Below are positions 24,373 to 36,618 of a stretch of DNA of 64,000 nucleotides, piece by piece. Below the pieces are notes generated by a model. That model was not told the DNA's origin, made no database searches, and worked only from the letters and a program-made list of their open reading frames with translations. This DNA is from Procambarus clarkii (taxonomy: Eukaryota > Arthropoda > Malacostraca > Decapoda > Cambaridae), in contig NC_091175.1 in the NCBI RefSeq assembly GCF_040958095.1, forward strand, positions 17,233,975-17,297,974. Direction: 5' to 3'. The position numbers and the translations under genes were made by a program. The stretch's first letter is position 1. Every line of letters begins with the position of its first letter.

Positions 24373-25014
24373 CATGCAGTGGTAATGACTGCAGGTTACG
24401 GGCCATTAACGCCCGTGCCACCTCTTGGGTGGCTTTATCTTTATCAATCATCTGACTGCAGACACCACTGGAGGCCAGAGAACAAGCAGTAATAATAACT
24501 CCAGCTTCGCACTTCCAGAAAACTCATCAATTATTATTCCTCGAGAAAAAAGGTCTTAATACACAATAATCTGTTTACAATCAATTAAGTTCTTATGCCT
24601 CTTAAACTAAGCCTTCAAAGGATGAAGCGACATTATCATATTATAAATTGCAATATCAAGTTTATAAGCAAATTAACTCTCAATAAATTCAGGAAAACTT
24701 TTCTGGGGGCGATTTTTCAGAAACAGATTTCAGAATAATTCGGTTAATCGGCGTCGTTTACTTTTTCGGCCCAAAAGTCGATATCATCCAGAATTTGTGC
24801 CTTGATAATGAGCTTCATCCGGATAACTAATTTGACTAATGCTATATTTGCGATTAATCTCTGTCCACTTTTTTATCGGATCAAACAGAGATTAATTACG
24901 ATAATTTAATTCTGTTTAGCTTGGACGCACTTCAACGGACGACTGAGTACAAGAAGGGCATTAACAAGACCTATATTGTAGTTTTCCAGTCGACACAAGA
25001 CTGTAGTTACTCTT
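24373..25014. other. AT-rich non-coding stretch
   Basis: Contains GATTAATCTCTGT and ACAGAGATTAATTAC near 24853 and 24885 as a short inverted repeat. No gene. Confidence 0.4.
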
Positions 25015-25170
25015 GTATATAATTAAAGTGTCCTTGTCCTAACCTACCAAAGGACTCAAAAGAGAAAACGGGACACTACGTCACTTTCGCGAGCCGCTTC
25101 AGTTTTTAAGTACGACAACTTTTTGGCCTTATGTAACGGATACGATCGAAATGCGACGTTCTATGTAAGA
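25015..25170 (+). mobile_element. Dispersed repeat, copy of 31521-31672
   Basis: CCTAACCTACCAAAGGACTC, AGAAAACGGGACACTACG, CGCGAGCCGCTTC and TTGGCCTTATGTAAC match the segment at 31540-31660. Ends diverge after GACGTTCTAT. Confidence 0.7.
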
Positions 25171-26261
25171 TGACACGTTGCTCACTGTGCCCATGCTTTC
25201 TGTACACAGACGACGTAATTACAACGCTTTTTGACGTCATTACGTCATTACATCTCTCTAGCTGGGTGGAAATAGCGTCGTGATAACGTATTTTAAACGT
25301 TACTAGCTGGGATCCCATCTCAGGTGAGATTAACGCTCTTACTATCAAGATCTTTTGATATGTTATTTAAATTTTCATCTATTTCCTATCACATGATGCT
25401 AACTATTTCTTTCGGTAACTCTCAAATACTTAATTGTTTATAGAGGAGTTTTGCAACAATTAACTCACACAGTGACGAACTAAAGGTGCTCACAACAGTG
25501 TAGAGAAATATGAGTATTTCTCTTACAAAAACAGAAATAAGAGTATAAGATAAAAATAAAATAGATAAGAGTAGATGCTCATATATAAATGACGCTTCAC
25601 CTGTAAGGGGAATGTAAGAGAAATAATTAAAGGAGCAAAAATTGTTCGAAGTGAGGTCAGGAGAGTTTGGGTCAGTGATGTGAGGGTAAGAGTTACTTGC
25701 TGAAGGTAATAACGACTTGTACCTTACGAACGACATGGTCATCAGACCACCAAACATCTTTCTCCTGATGTAGCTATAGTTCAGTTTAGGTTGGTCCTTG
25801 GCTTTGAGTGCTACAATATTATCATATTGGTTCCTTGCCTTTCGCCTACTGTGTAATCGCTCCTTGTTCAATTTATACACGTTGTGAGTTCCATCAGTCC
25901 CTATACATGTATGCGTGTGTTGTTGTATGCATGTGTATTGCTATACGTGTATACGTCCCTATATGTATGTGCCTTTAGTCTCTTGCTCTCCTGAGATTGG
26001 CTGACTAAGGAGACATCAAGTACATTTTATCATTATATTAAAAGAAAACCTATTCAGAAAATATTATTTTTTCCGGTTATTTTTCTACTTTCATGTATTT
26101 GTGTATATTGTGTTGGCAAGAAGGACTTACGCTACAGGCATTTAAGTTAAGGGAAAGTACCAATGTTTGATACTACAAGTTCCTCTTTCCTAGTTAGACC
26201 AATTACCCGTCTTGCCCCATTAGTGTCCCTCGTGTTTACATGGAAGGAACGGCAGCGACAG
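25171..26261. other. AT-rich non-coding stretch
   Basis: A minus-strand open frame at 25422-25880 has no recognisable domain. Otherwise nothing seen. Confidence 0.4.
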
Positions 26262-26371
26262 TCAGCTGTTACAGCCCCGCTCCTGTGCCAGGTAAGTCCA
26301 CTACGGGCTCACCATAGCCCGTGCTACTTGGAACTTTTTGTTCATAGAAGCTGAATCTTAAACAACAACAA
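26262..26371 (-). repeat. Double-hairpin dispersed element, copy 3, with splice-donor-like motif
   Basis: Read on plus: CTGTGCCAGGTAAGTCC, ACGGGCT, CACCAT, AGCCCGT, then GCTACTTGGAAC, TTTTT, a decayed arm, and TCTTAAACAACAACA. CAGGTAAGT on plus is a consensus 5' splice site. Confidence 0.75.
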
Positions 26372-26734
26372 AACAGCGAAAGTCAGCAGTAGAACTACAA
26401 CCGTCCGGGAAGGCACTCTACTTCTTCCTTCCTCCTTTACGCCACAGAAGGAGAATGAATTCAATATCGAGAAGTGCGCCTATTTCAGATTAAACATTTC
26501 ATTCTTCTTTCCGGTATCGTCTACATCCGCCGCATTCATGACGGACACGTAAGGAGCCAATTGGACTCTGCGCCGTTTAACCATTAGTGGAGCTTCCAAC
26601 GTCTTTGTTCCTGAATGGATTACTTAAGTATTTAGCATTGGTCTGGGGCCACATACGATTGTGAAGAAGTTTACTTTCAGGGGCCGTCCTTTGGCTCATT
26701 ATAAATTAGTCCCCCTTGCCAGCATAACATATAG

Positions 26735-26789
<55 letters not shown>

Positions 26790-26790
26790 A
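26735..26790. repeat. TAAA microsatellite
   Basis: About 13 tandem TAAA units. Confidence 0.95.
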
Positions 26791-26935
26791 AATAAATCTA
26801 AGGTTTGACTTAAAATTTTAACGATATATTGTCTATCAGGGAGGCAGCCTTTCTACTAGTATATCAAAGTTAAAGCTCAATAAGAGTTTGGTATGGCACC
26901 ATACGTATGCTTAGATAACATAATACCATACATCG

Positions 26936-27034
26936 TTACATCCCCGCTCCTGTACCAGGTAAGTCCACTACAGGCTCACCATAGCCCGTGCTACTTGGAA
27001 CTTTTTGTTCCAAGTAGCGAATCTTAAACAACAA
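26936..27034 (-). repeat. Double-hairpin dispersed element, copy 4, intact hairpin 1
   Basis: GCTACTTGGAAC, TTTTT, GTTCCAAGTAGC is a perfect 12-bp stem. ACAGGCT and AGCCCGT pair with one mismatch. It also carries CAGGTAAGTCC on the plus strand. Confidence 0.8.
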
Positions 27035-27690
27035 ATACCATACATATTACTGTTACATAATATAATTCAATATTTTTTGGTAGTCTTAAGGCTGATCTCG
27101 TCTTTACGTGGTAGCACTTCCCTATGCTTGTATTACTGTAATTTCATACTTTAGAAAACTTGTGAAGCCCGAAACCTTGATTTATCTACTTAGGGTGTGG
27201 CTAATTTATTTTATTTTCTAGGCAGGCGAGATGGTTAAGTTGGAAGCCCGTATCGCCACTAGATGATTTCTCCTCCAGCGTTTTATTTCAATAAAGTTAG
27301 AGTTTGATTGTCTATGATTTGCGAACCATTAACATCAGAACAATTCAAAATTTCAGCTTAAGGACTACTGGCAGAAATAGGACTATTTGTAACACTACGC
27401 GAGTAGAGAGCTTAAATGCGCTATTGATAATTCACATTAAAACTACAGAAATTAATTATGGGGTTGACCGGAGGTCAGCTAAAGCTTGACTGATGTAATA
27501 CCAGAGCATCAAGGACTAGCATCCTAATCCTTAATCCACTACTAGCACTTAGCGAATCTGATGACTGCATTGTCACTAATAGTGTTGATAAGGTCTTTAT
27601 TCTCACGTAAATTTAAATCGCACAATCAGACATATTTTCATTAACTCCAGATTCTTTCCCCTGCAACACTGCAAACGATGGTTAAGTTTC
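27035..27690. other. AT-rich non-coding stretch
   Basis: No supported gene. Confidence 0.45.
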
Positions 27691-27760
27691 TCTGTTCACC
27701 TGGTTGTATGGGTCTCGAACCGGGGACCCTACTAGTGCGAGGGCTACACACAGGTGAATG
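27691..27760 (-). mobile_element. tRNA-like SINE fragment
   Basis: GTCTCGAACCGGGGACCC is a reverse-strand tRNA T-arm-like motif, shared with 12808-12832. Confidence 0.4.
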
Positions 27761-27835
27761 GAAATGTTTATTTCTACGGAAGTGTGGATGACAATTGAAC
27801 GATAATTAACTTCTTTCTCAACACAGATGTTCAAC

Positions 27836-27990
27836 AACTTAGACTGGTACACCGACGGCTTTGCAGGTCTGGGTTTGATCCCCGATGGTTCAACGGGATT
27901 TTGTTTCTTTACCCAGTTCTCATATCTCAGTCCCATGTGTCTGTGTATCCCGTCCACGTGCTATGTAATCATAACTTAGGGTTTGCTGTA
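27836..27990 (+). mobile_element. tRNA-derived SINE-like fragment
   Basis: A-box-like GACTGGTACACCGACGG and B-box-like GGGTTTGATCCCC lie about 20 bp apart. The downstream body is unlike families A-C. Confidence 0.45.
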
Positions 27991-28049
27991 ACCTCTTAAT
28001 ATCCTCGTGGGGAACTGGCTGTGTTAACCCCTGTACACTTAATAGATCG

Positions 28050-28195
28050 ATAACTCCTTTGGCGGGAACAGGAAGTCTGTACCTAGCAAGAAAACATGCC
28101 CAACCGTTTCTGCCCTGCCCGGGAATTGAACCTGGGTCTCTTGGGGTGTGATTTGAGGACGGAGACCACTGTGCTGCCTGAAACGTTGCTCCCAA
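28050..28195 (-). mobile_element. tRNA-derived SINE, family C
   Basis: On minus: AGCACAGTGGTCTCCG, then B box GGTTCAATTCCCGG, CAGAAACGGTTGGGCATG and the end GTACAGACTTCCTGTTCCCG. Closely resembles the copy at 42280. Confidence 0.7.
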
Positions 28196-28354
28196 TTTTC
28201 AGCTCTTCCAGACCTGAGCTGCAAATATGTCAGTCACCTCTAAAAACTTATACTGAAGTTGTCAACATAAAAAAGCAGGACTTTTTTTTTTTTAGATAAC
28301 TATGGACGTATATCCTAACTAATTAAATTTAATTTTGCCCCGAGGGGCGAGTTT

Positions 28355-28705
28355 ATTGGGCAGCGTCACTCATCCTGTGAGTGGACACACCGCCATAGTG
28401 ACAGTATTGGGCAGCGCCACTCATCCTGTGAGTGGACACACCGCCATAGTGACAGTATTAGGCAGCGCCACTCATCCTGTGAGTGGACACACCGCCATAG
28501 TGACAGTATTGGGCAGCGCCACTCATCCTGTGAGTGGACACACCGCCATAGTGACAGTATTAGGCAGCGTCACTCAAGCTGTGAGTGGACACACCGCCAT
28601 AGTGACAGTATTGGGCAGCGCCACTCATCCTGTGAGTGGACACACCGCCATAGTGACAGTATTAGGCAGCGCCACTCATCCTGTGAATGGACACACCGCC
28701 ATAGC
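28355..28705. repeat. 51-bp satellite array, locus 2
   Basis: Seven 51-bp units of the same satellite as 5426, same strand, with the same left flank (AATTTTGCCCCGAGGGGCGA, TTATTGGGCAGCG). The right flank passes into a unique-looking segment with CACTCCCCAATAAAAAG and GGGTTGTTCATCCTGTCAC. Confidence 0.93.
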
Positions 28706-28984
28706 AGCATGTACAACACTCCCCAATAAAAAGAAAACCCGCTGGGTTGTTCATCCTGTCACTTGTACCCCAGACACAGCTAGGACTTGCTTCAACTGTC
28801 TCAAGTGAACAACTTTCCAAACAAGAAGATTAACATTGTATATCCTCACTCTCAGCTATTACCAAGAACTTTGGAAATAGTAATGTTGTGAGTACACAGC
28901 AGGAGACGACTTCTGGCTCCTGAATGTTAATCGGCTGAGAGATTTCTCGTTCCATTGCCATAGTAATAGTAAGTAAGCATAGTT

Positions 28985-29240
28985 ATCTTATCTTGAGATG
29001 ATTCTTGAGATGATTTCGGGGCTTTTTAGTGTCCCCGCGGCCCGGTCCTCGACCAGGCCTCCACCCCCAGGAAGCAGCCCGTGACAGCTGACTAACTCCC
29101 GAGTACCTATTTACTGCTAGGTAACAGGGGCATTCAGGGTGAAAGAAACTTTGCCCATTTGTTTCTGCCTCGTGCGGGAATCGAACCCGAGCCACAGAAT
29201 TACGAGTCCTGCGCGCTATCCACCAGGCTTTCGTGGCCCC
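28985..29240 (-). mobile_element. tRNA-derived SINE, family A
   Basis: Reverse-strand copy of the element at 18681: ATCTTGAGATGATTCTTGAG tail, CGCGGCCCGGTCCTCGACC, ACCTATTTACTGCTAGGT and GGGAATCGAACCCGAGCC (B box). The head segment CTATCCACCAGGCTTTCGT is duplicated at the 5' end (29215-29259). Confidence 0.8.
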
Positions 29241-29330
29241 CTATCCACCAGGCTTTCGTAATAGTAATTACCGTTCCATAGTAAGATTAACTCTACTTAT
29301 TCTCGCGGGAACATAACCCGTCAATAAGTT

Positions 29331-29478
29331 ATCCCACCAGGTAAAACCCATTTACTGCTGCGTGAAAAGTGCGCAAACAGTTTAGGATTGACACACACCC
29401 AGTCAACCCTCCCTGGACAGGACTCGAACCCCAGTTCAAATTGCTCGCGGGGATGTTACCACTATGCCACCAGGGAGT
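29331..29478 (-). mobile_element. tRNA-derived SINE, family B
   Basis: On minus: CCCTGGTGGCATAGTGGTAA (A box), GGGGTTCGAGTCCTGTCC (B box), GGGAGGGTTGACTGGGTG, ending at GTAAATGGGTTTTACCTGG. Confidence 0.75.
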
Positions 29479-29577
29479 ATTAACTTGTTGAGAGAACTGA
29501 AACCCATCTAGATAAGAGTTATTTACCAAGTGACAAGGTTTGGTTTTACGATAACAGATACACATTGCCTGAGCCAC

Positions 29578-29815
29578 GATTCAACAAGCATTTACACAAC
29601 TATTTACGAAACCTGTGCATCTTTCCATAATCATAGTGACTACATCCATTAAACAGTTTACAGACTTCGAAACCTCACAACCCAAAGTTATTGCTGTAAG
29701 CAACCTCGTAATATTTAAGATCTCAAACTTATTAAAACATATAAACAAAAAACCTAACATAATTGAAGAAAGATGGACAGGTTTCGTAAGGGGATGCACA
29801 ATGAATCCTGACTGA
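29578..29815. mobile_element. Fold-back MITE, diverged copy
   Basis: Left ATTTACGAAACCTGTGCATC mirrors right ATGGACAGGTTTCGTAAGG. The inner ATTAAACAGTTTACAGACTTC matches the core of the family at 8561. Confidence 0.65.
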
Positions 29816-30114
29816 TCTATGTGTATACGGAGGACGACAAAATGGAACAACCTAGCAAACACGCAACCTAATTACCTTCTTCGTACTAGTTTTGAGGTTG
29901 TAATAACGTAATTGAACGTGGTCACGTTGTGTGCTTGTCGGGAATAGTCAGAAGATGGACATTAGGCGCGAGTCATAGCCGTGAATGTTGCAAAGGTTAC
30001 AAATACAAATTATAGCAACGTCGGGGTGGTGAAGGCTTCACAGCTTCCTTGGAAAGGTTTATTGAAACTTAATATTCAAGGTTATCATCAACAATCATTC
30101 CTTCCCGGGAAAGA

Positions 30115-30260
30115 ACCGTTGTGTCCCAGAGTAGTGCACTCCTGGGTAGTGTGATTGGACCGGTACTATGGAGAAACATATATTTTTTTTATCCAGCATA
30201 TGAATAGGTCTTTACTGATGACGCCGCGTTAAGCTTAACAGACGGCAAGAAATTAAAATG
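30115..30260 (+). pseudogene. Reverse transcriptase remnant
   Basis: Translates to a block with SALLGSVIGPVLW, like the GVPQGSVLGPVLF RT box, followed after about 18 residues by VFTDDAALSL, like the catalytic FADDAAL box. Order and spacing fit an RT palm. Stops interrupt it, and flanking boxes are not recognisable. The family is not determined. Confidence 0.45.
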
Positions 30261-31253
30261 CAAATTACTTTAATTAAATACTCAAAACGACTAAAATGTC
30301 TTGAGGGACAACTATGGCAAACTGCTCTTGTCAAAGGAAAATTTTAACAATTATAATCATCTCACGACGGTATCAAATCTAGCGGCCAAGGATGAGACTG
30401 GATATGGACAATCTGGCATATATAATTTTATAAGGCATGAGGAAAAATGTTCCAACTAAATATGAGAGGAAATTTATATGCCTATGTGAAGAAAAACCTA
30501 CCAAATAAGTGGCGTGATGTTTAACAATCACATAGACGTTCCTCTTGTACAAAGAGAGCAATTTTGATGCTCTTTTTCATCCGAAATACACAAAACTATG
30601 GACCGTATTTTGTCAACAAGTTGGCCACCGAAACGTCATTTCAACAACTTAAAAAAAAGTAGTTTTGTACAGAAAAGTAAAACTATAACTGGCGAACATT
30701 AAAGTTATCGGTTGAAAAATGATATCAAAATAATAATATTAATTATTATTAAACACAATTATATCATGCCTAAGATCGTGTTAATAATTAAACACAATCA
30801 TACCTCTATCACGGCCAAACCCGTGTGAATAAAGCTATGCGGGATACCCTTAAGCTGTCAGTTTTCAAGCTGACGAAACTGAACAATTAAAAGCACTGAG
30901 TAAGTTGATGGATCATCACGCAAGTTCATATTTAAAAACTATCATGCGATTTTGCACATCATATTTACAAGATTTATTAGTATGATTAATCTTCACAGGA
31001 TTGTTTATGCATCTGCTTTCTTTAACGCCTTGGGGCACTATCTCGAGTTTGTTAATATAGGATTTAATGAACACTATAATAAGCTACAAGGGTCTCTATT
31101 CTAAGTTAGCTCTATTAAATAATTTTTATTATGGCATATTAAATTCATATATAATATATTTATATTATATACACGCACATTTATATAAATATATATATAG
31201 ATAAATAATATATATATTTATATATAAGAAAAGCAAATATTCATACGAATTCA
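30261..31253. other. AT-rich non-coding stretch
   Basis: Apart from a TATA-rich tract at 31145-31230 nothing is supported. Confidence 0.45.
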
Positions 31254-31681
31254 GATAAAAATGGATGAATGCATCTTTGGGTCGGACGATGGATGGAATG
31301 AACATACCCGGAGAATGGAATACGAGTAAAGTGTATTTCTTACACACATAGAGGGTTTGGCGGCGTGATTAACGAGCCTCTGGCCATTGTTTACGTGGAC
31401 GAGCTGGGTCTCAGATATAGTGTAGTCTATATGTTCAAGTGTTCGATCTACACTCACGTTACTTTAAGCAGCGTATCGCTGCAGTACGTCCTCCTAAGGT
31501 TTCCCAACGTCAAGAAAACGGTTAATTTAAAATGTCCTCTCCTAACCTACCAGAGGACCCAAAACAGAAAACGGGACAGTACGTCACTTTCGCCAGCCGC
31601 TTCCATTTTCTATTACCACAATTCTTGGCCTTATGTAATGCATACGAGTGAAAAGCGACGTTCTATAAAGGACGGGTTGTA
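31254..31681 (-). mobile_element. ACCCGTCCT-ended repeat, copy 1
   Basis: Right edge AGGACGGGTTGT (31670-31681). The left part, GATGAATGCATCTTTGGGTC and GATGGATGG, is the reverse of 31845-31880. Includes the segment shared with 25015. Non-coding. Confidence 0.55.
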
Positions 31682-31813
31682 CAGATAGCATGTGGGTGTC
31701 TCTTACCTTTACGGGATTACTTCTCAGGCAAGTTGCGTCCTCTGAAATACACGATCACTACAAGGCCACTAATCACTGTTTCACTTACAACGATTTCACT
31801 GTACTGAATTGCC

Positions 31814-32166
31814 AACCCGTCCTCAGACCAAGTGCATTCCATCCAGCGGTCGACCCGAAAAACGCATTCATAAATTTTAACTTGCTGTTCATTCAAAACA
31901 GGAATTTTCTCAAATATAAATTAATATTATTTTATAATACCATACTGAACATAATTAGGCACTGGTTAGGTGTTTAGGTTCTGTTGTACGCGGGTGAAGC
32001 ATTTACAGCGTTGTGGTTCGAACAAAACTCGTCAGTGAAGCACTTGTTCCGGAAGTTCTTGAACGTCATCAGTGGCGAGTCGTGTGTAAACCTTTTTCTT
32101 TCATAAACAGGGGGTTTGGCTGGTGGATGGAATCACTTTTGGCTCTTTGTTTGGAGGACGGCTGGA
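31814..32166 (+). mobile_element. ACCCGTCCT-ended repeat, copy 2
   Basis: Starts CCAACCCGTCCTCAGACC and ends TTTGTTTGGAGGACGGCTGG. The interior shares CATCCAGCGGTCGACCC, TCAGTGAAGCACTTGTTCCG and CATAAACAGGGGGTTTGGC with 34879-35268. Non-coding. Confidence 0.7.
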
Positions 32167-32496
32167 CTTGCAGCTCCTCTAGACTGAACTGTAACATCTT
32201 GGAATAAGTTCATATCGCTAAAATGAGACGCGGGTTGAACAGCTCGGAGCAGTCGACTCTGTTATTTATACATTAATTGCGTCGTTAGCGAGTAGGTTGT
32301 TAACGATTTCGTGTCTTTTGATAAAGTTTTATTGTGTGGGCTTTTTTTACATGAATTTTTAATTTATATATTGTTTTAATATTTTGGTTTTCGGCCGCAT
32401 TAATCACTCTGTAAAATAATTATCAAAAGTAAGTTTCCAAAATTTTTCAATACTCTTCCTCTATACATAAGAGGAGTTGCCTACCATCCTCTCACA

Positions 32497-32600
32497 GTTG
32501 TTGTTTTAGATTCAGCTACTCGGAACAAAAATTTGCAAGTAGCACGGGCTATAGTGATCCCGTAGTGGCCTTATCTGGCACAGGAGCTGAGCTGTAACTG
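32497..32600 (+). repeat. Double-hairpin dispersed element, copy 5
   Basis: GTTGTTTTAGATTCAGCTAC, CGGAACAAAAATTTGC, AGTAGCACGGGCTATAG, then GGCCTTATCTGGCACAGGAG. This shows the element extends to about 100 bp. Confidence 0.7.
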
Positions 32601-33024
32601 TATCTCTCACAGTGTTTAAAATACCACTTAATGATCACCTCCAGAAAATACCTGATCAACCGGACTGTGATTCCTACGATCAGCGTCGTCTAACAGCCTG
32701 ATCACCGCCAACCAGGAGGCCTCCTTAAAGCAAGCGAGAGTGACTAGCATAATTCCTCTCCAACGCCTGGAAGATGCTAGGGCAACCTACGCAGTGAATG
32801 TATGTGTGTGTAAATATGTACGTATATATGTATATGTACGTATATGTGTGTGTATGTATGTATATGTATGTGTATAAAGTATATATGGAAGCTGATCAGA
32901 ATTACATTTCACCTTTGTAAATGCACATTAATGACACTATGTAAAAGACACATCGAACACTTTATGTAGGGCATACGTAAATCTGTGTATCTATGTATTT
33001 ATGTATGTTAGGTTAGCTAAGCAT
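32601..33024. other. Non-coding stretch with GTAT-rich tract
   Basis: CAGCGTCGTCTAACAGCCTG at about 32681 is shared with 60385-60405. A degenerate GTATGTATAT tract spans 32800-32880. Confidence 0.45.
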
Positions 33025-33186
33025 TTTAAAAGCACCAAATCACCTTCTGTAGTTGATTGTTCAATAAACCCTTGAACTATATGTTTAACACATCTCTAAC
33101 CCTGTCCATGGAGGACAGAAGAAAATTTGTATATGCTGGTTAGCATTGTAAATGTGTGGCCACGTCTGTGGTAGGAAAAAAAAAAG
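33025..33186 (+). mobile_element. SINE-like dispersed repeat with A-rich end
   Basis: AATCACCTTCTGTAGTTGAT and TTCAATAAACCCTTGAAC match 4650-4710. The element ends in about 12 A residues. Confidence 0.5.
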
Positions 33187-34878
<1,692 letters not shown>

Positions 34879-35268
34879 CCCGTCCTCGACTCAAGTCCAT
34901 TACATCCAGCGGTCGACCCCACAGACGCATTCATAAATTTTAATATGCTGTTCATTCAAAACGGGAATTTTCTCAAGTATAAATTAATATTATAATATAT
35001 TAGCATATTGTGCATATATAGGCATAGGTTAGGTTAGGTTAGGTGTTTAGGTTCTGTTGGCGATTATTTGTATTTATAGTACGTGGGTGAAGCATTTATA
35101 GCGTTGTGATTCGAACAAAATTCGTCAGTGAAGCACTTGTTCCGGATATGTTCGAATGTCAGCAGTTGTGAGTCGTGTGTAAACCGCTTTTCATTCATAA
35201 ACAGGGGGTTTGGCGGGTGCATGGAATCACTTTTGGATCTTTGTTTGGAGGACGGGCTGCTGTATACA
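34879..35268 (+). mobile_element. ACCCGTCCT-ended repeat, copy 3 (left half of palindrome)
   Basis: Starts AACCCGTCCTCGACTC and ends TTTGGAGGACGGGCTG, so terminal inverted repeats of about 9-10 bp bound about 390 bp. Interior as in copy 2. Includes three TTAGG units near 35025-35045. Confidence 0.75.
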
Positions 35269-35271
35269 CAA

Positions 35272-35541
35272 CCCGTCCTCCAAACAAAGACCCAAAACTG
35301 ATTCCATGCCCCCGCCAAACCCCCTCTTTATGAATGAAAAACGGTTTACACACGACTCACAACTGATTTCGTTCGAACACTTTCGGAACAAGTGCTTCAC
35401 TGAGGAATTTTGTTCCAACCACAACGCTGTAAATGCTTCACCCACGTACTACAAATACAAATAATCACCAACAGAACCTAAACACCTAATCTATGCGTAA
35501 CTATACATAGATATTTAGCATGGAATAATATTAACTTATAT
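35272..35541 (-). mobile_element. ACCCGTCCT-ended repeat, copy 4 (right half of palindrome)
   Basis: ACAACCCGTCCTCCAAAC, GCCAAACCCCC, AACAAGTGCTTCACTGA and ACAGAACCTAAACACCTAA are the reverse of copy 3. With it they make a head-to-head palindrome about 550 bp long centred near 35270. Confidence 0.75.
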
Positions 35542-36275
35542 ATGAGTTTGATCTCATATATAAGTTAATATATGGGTTTAATATATTTAACATTAAAGAT
35601 AATATTTAACACAATGTTAAAATTGAATGCGTTCTGGGAAGGAGGGCCTCTGCTTTAACGAACCTGGCCTTAGGACGGGTTGTTCAGAGAAATACGAAAC
35701 GAACACAGAAAGAGAACGAAGAACTTAAAAAAAAAAAAGTTCGATCATCAAATGAGAGTCGTGTGTAGAGTGTTTCTCATTCATAAACAGCGGGGAGTTT
35801 AGCGGTTGGATTAACGACCAAATTGACCATTGTTGATGAGGACGAGTTGCAGTGGCGTATAGACTCTTACGTGTATCATGCTTCGTGAGTTCCTCTCAAC
35901 TAATTCATATGTATACAGCATGTGTTGTGTATATGTATCCTAGTCACGACGCAGTGGTCTTGTTCGACCTTTCCAGTTCGACACCCACGTTGTTGGCCAA
36001 GCTTATTCCAGGTATATTACCCATAACTGGGTACCAGTCAATTAAATTTAAATGATCATGGGTAAACCTTTATTTCTAAGAAATTATTTACATATGTCAT
36101 ATAAATTAGAACGTTACGCGATGGCTCAGCTCCACTTTTTTAATACAAATATTAAGATGTTTTTATCTGTTACAAAAGCGTGTTTCTACAGCTGTCTAGA
36201 GTCTGGAGTGTTGTTCACTCTGCAGCGAGAGACACGGCTCTTAAAGTGAGGAATAACAATAAATATACCTAGAAA
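35542..36275. other. AT-rich stretch with a repeat edge
   Basis: AGGACGGGTTGTTCAGAG at about 35676 and CATAAACAGCGGGGAGTTTA at about 35782 are further pieces of the ACCCGTCCT family. Upstream of the candidate exon nothing else is seen. Confidence 0.4.
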
Positions 36276-36336
36276 ATGGCGTCGGAGAGCAAAAGAACTG
36301 GAGTGAGAGACGTAGACGTTTTATTTAACGAGTTGC
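36276..36336 (+). CDS. Candidate first coding exon of an unidentified spliced gene
   Basis: ATG in a good context (A at -3, G at +4) opens a 20-codon frame, MASESKRTGVRDVDVLFNEL, that ends with one extra base directly before GTAAGT, a consensus splice donor at 36337-36342. Joining to the acceptor at 36543 completes a His codon and keeps the frame open. Composition is coding-like (balanced charge, no low complexity), unlike the AT-rich surroundings. I do not recognise the protein. Later exons were not found and may lie beyond long introns. It could be chance. Confidence 0.4.
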
Positions 36337-36543
36337 GTAAGTTTGTTTGTATGTCAGATTTCATTGCAATGGTTTTCTTTTTTTTTGGGTGGGGGGGCGT
36401 GGAAAAATATTTAATCTCACAAATACAGACATCAACGCGGCGCTCAAACACAAACTAGGAGTCGTGTATTTTTTTAGTGGCAGCGTAAATGGGGGGTGAC
36501 TCGTCTATCTCTTTGTTATGTTGAATGAACTTTTGACCCCCAG

Positions 36544-36618
36544 ACATCACCCTCGACACCCAACCGGACCCCTGGAGCAGCCTGGTCAAGGGACGTATCC
36601 TCTACAGGAGAAGGGAAG
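36544..36618 (+). CDS. Candidate second coding exon of the same unidentified gene
   Basis: Begins after a pyrimidine-rich CCCCCAG acceptor and reads, in phase with the exon at 36276, a segment containing LDTQPDPWSSLVKGRILYRR. The likely donor is GAAG before GTGGGC at 36619, which is weaker than the first donor. The frame stays open into the following AT-rich DNA, so the 3' edge is uncertain. The intervening intron would be 207 bp. The peptide looks like conserved protein rather than repeat, but I cannot name the family. Confidence 0.4.
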
